Origin: CAIKZZ01 sp037443765
GTDB lineage: Bacteria; Pseudomonadota; Gammaproteobacteria; Steroidobacterales; Steroidobacteraceae
Direction of reading: 5' to 3'
Assembly (NCBI GenBank): GCA_037443765.1
Contig: JBBINS010000176.1
Span: 1 to 5,733, forward strand
DNA length: 5,733 bases
In this document: positions 5,661-5,733 of the stretch, piece by piece
Numbering within the stretch: position 1 is the first letter of the stretch
Layout: each line of letters starts with the position of its first letter
Program-made: the position numbers and the translations under genes
The notes under the pieces: generated by a model
What the model was told of the DNA's origin: nothing
The model's database searches: none
The model's input: the letters and a program-made list of their open reading frames with translations, nothing else

Positions 5661-5733
5661 ACGCGCCGGCGCCCCGTGACGCCGCGGTCGTCGTCGAGGC
5701 CACCGCGGACCCGGTCCGGGCCCCGGGCGCGAG

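Noticed and set aside
5676..5733. GTG-initiated frame at the right edge
   Set aside because: The translation is almost only Arg, Pro and Ser and looks non-coding; there is no ribosome binding site.

Overview
This window comes from a high-GC bacterium, most likely a proteobacterium. The coding regions are strongly G/C-biased at third codon positions, genes have GGAG-type ribosome binding sites, and the promoter-like boxes resemble sigma-70 sites. No RNA genes, insertion sequences or CRISPR arrays were seen. The exact taxon cannot be read from the sequence.

The layout is four genes around one divergent control region. On the minus strand, reading leftwards from about 2235, lie an IclR-family regulator (1438-2235) and then a class III PLP-dependent omega-amino acid aminotransferase (66-1376). 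They are separated by 61 bases and are probably cotranscribed. On the plus strand lie a thiamine-diphosphate enzyme that reads clearly as sulfoacetaldehyde acetyltransferase, Xsc (2387-4141), and then a 12-helix amino acid permease of the GabP-like APC group (4293-5660). The 151-base spacer between the two start codons (2236-2386) is visibly richer in A/T than its surroundings. It holds a good sigma-70-like promoter for xsc and two dyads that could be operators.

Together the genes make a plausible compact aminosulfonate (taurine-type) catabolic module. The permease would bring in the amino compound, the aminotransferase would convert it to an aldehyde, and Xsc would split sulfoacetaldehyde with phosphate into acetyl phosphate and sulfite. 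The IclR protein would switch both arms from the shared intergenic region. Only the Xsc assignment points directly to sulfonates; the substrates of the permease and aminotransferase are inferred from context. No TauABC transporter, GntR/MocR-type TauR, phosphotransacetylase, or sulfite exporter or dehydrogenase is in the window, so it is either a reduced variant or an incomplete view of a larger cluster.

The most interesting details are two substrate-pocket substitutions in the aminotransferase, the arrangement of dyads over the divergent promoters, and a 25-codon leader frame whose stop codon overlaps the permease start.
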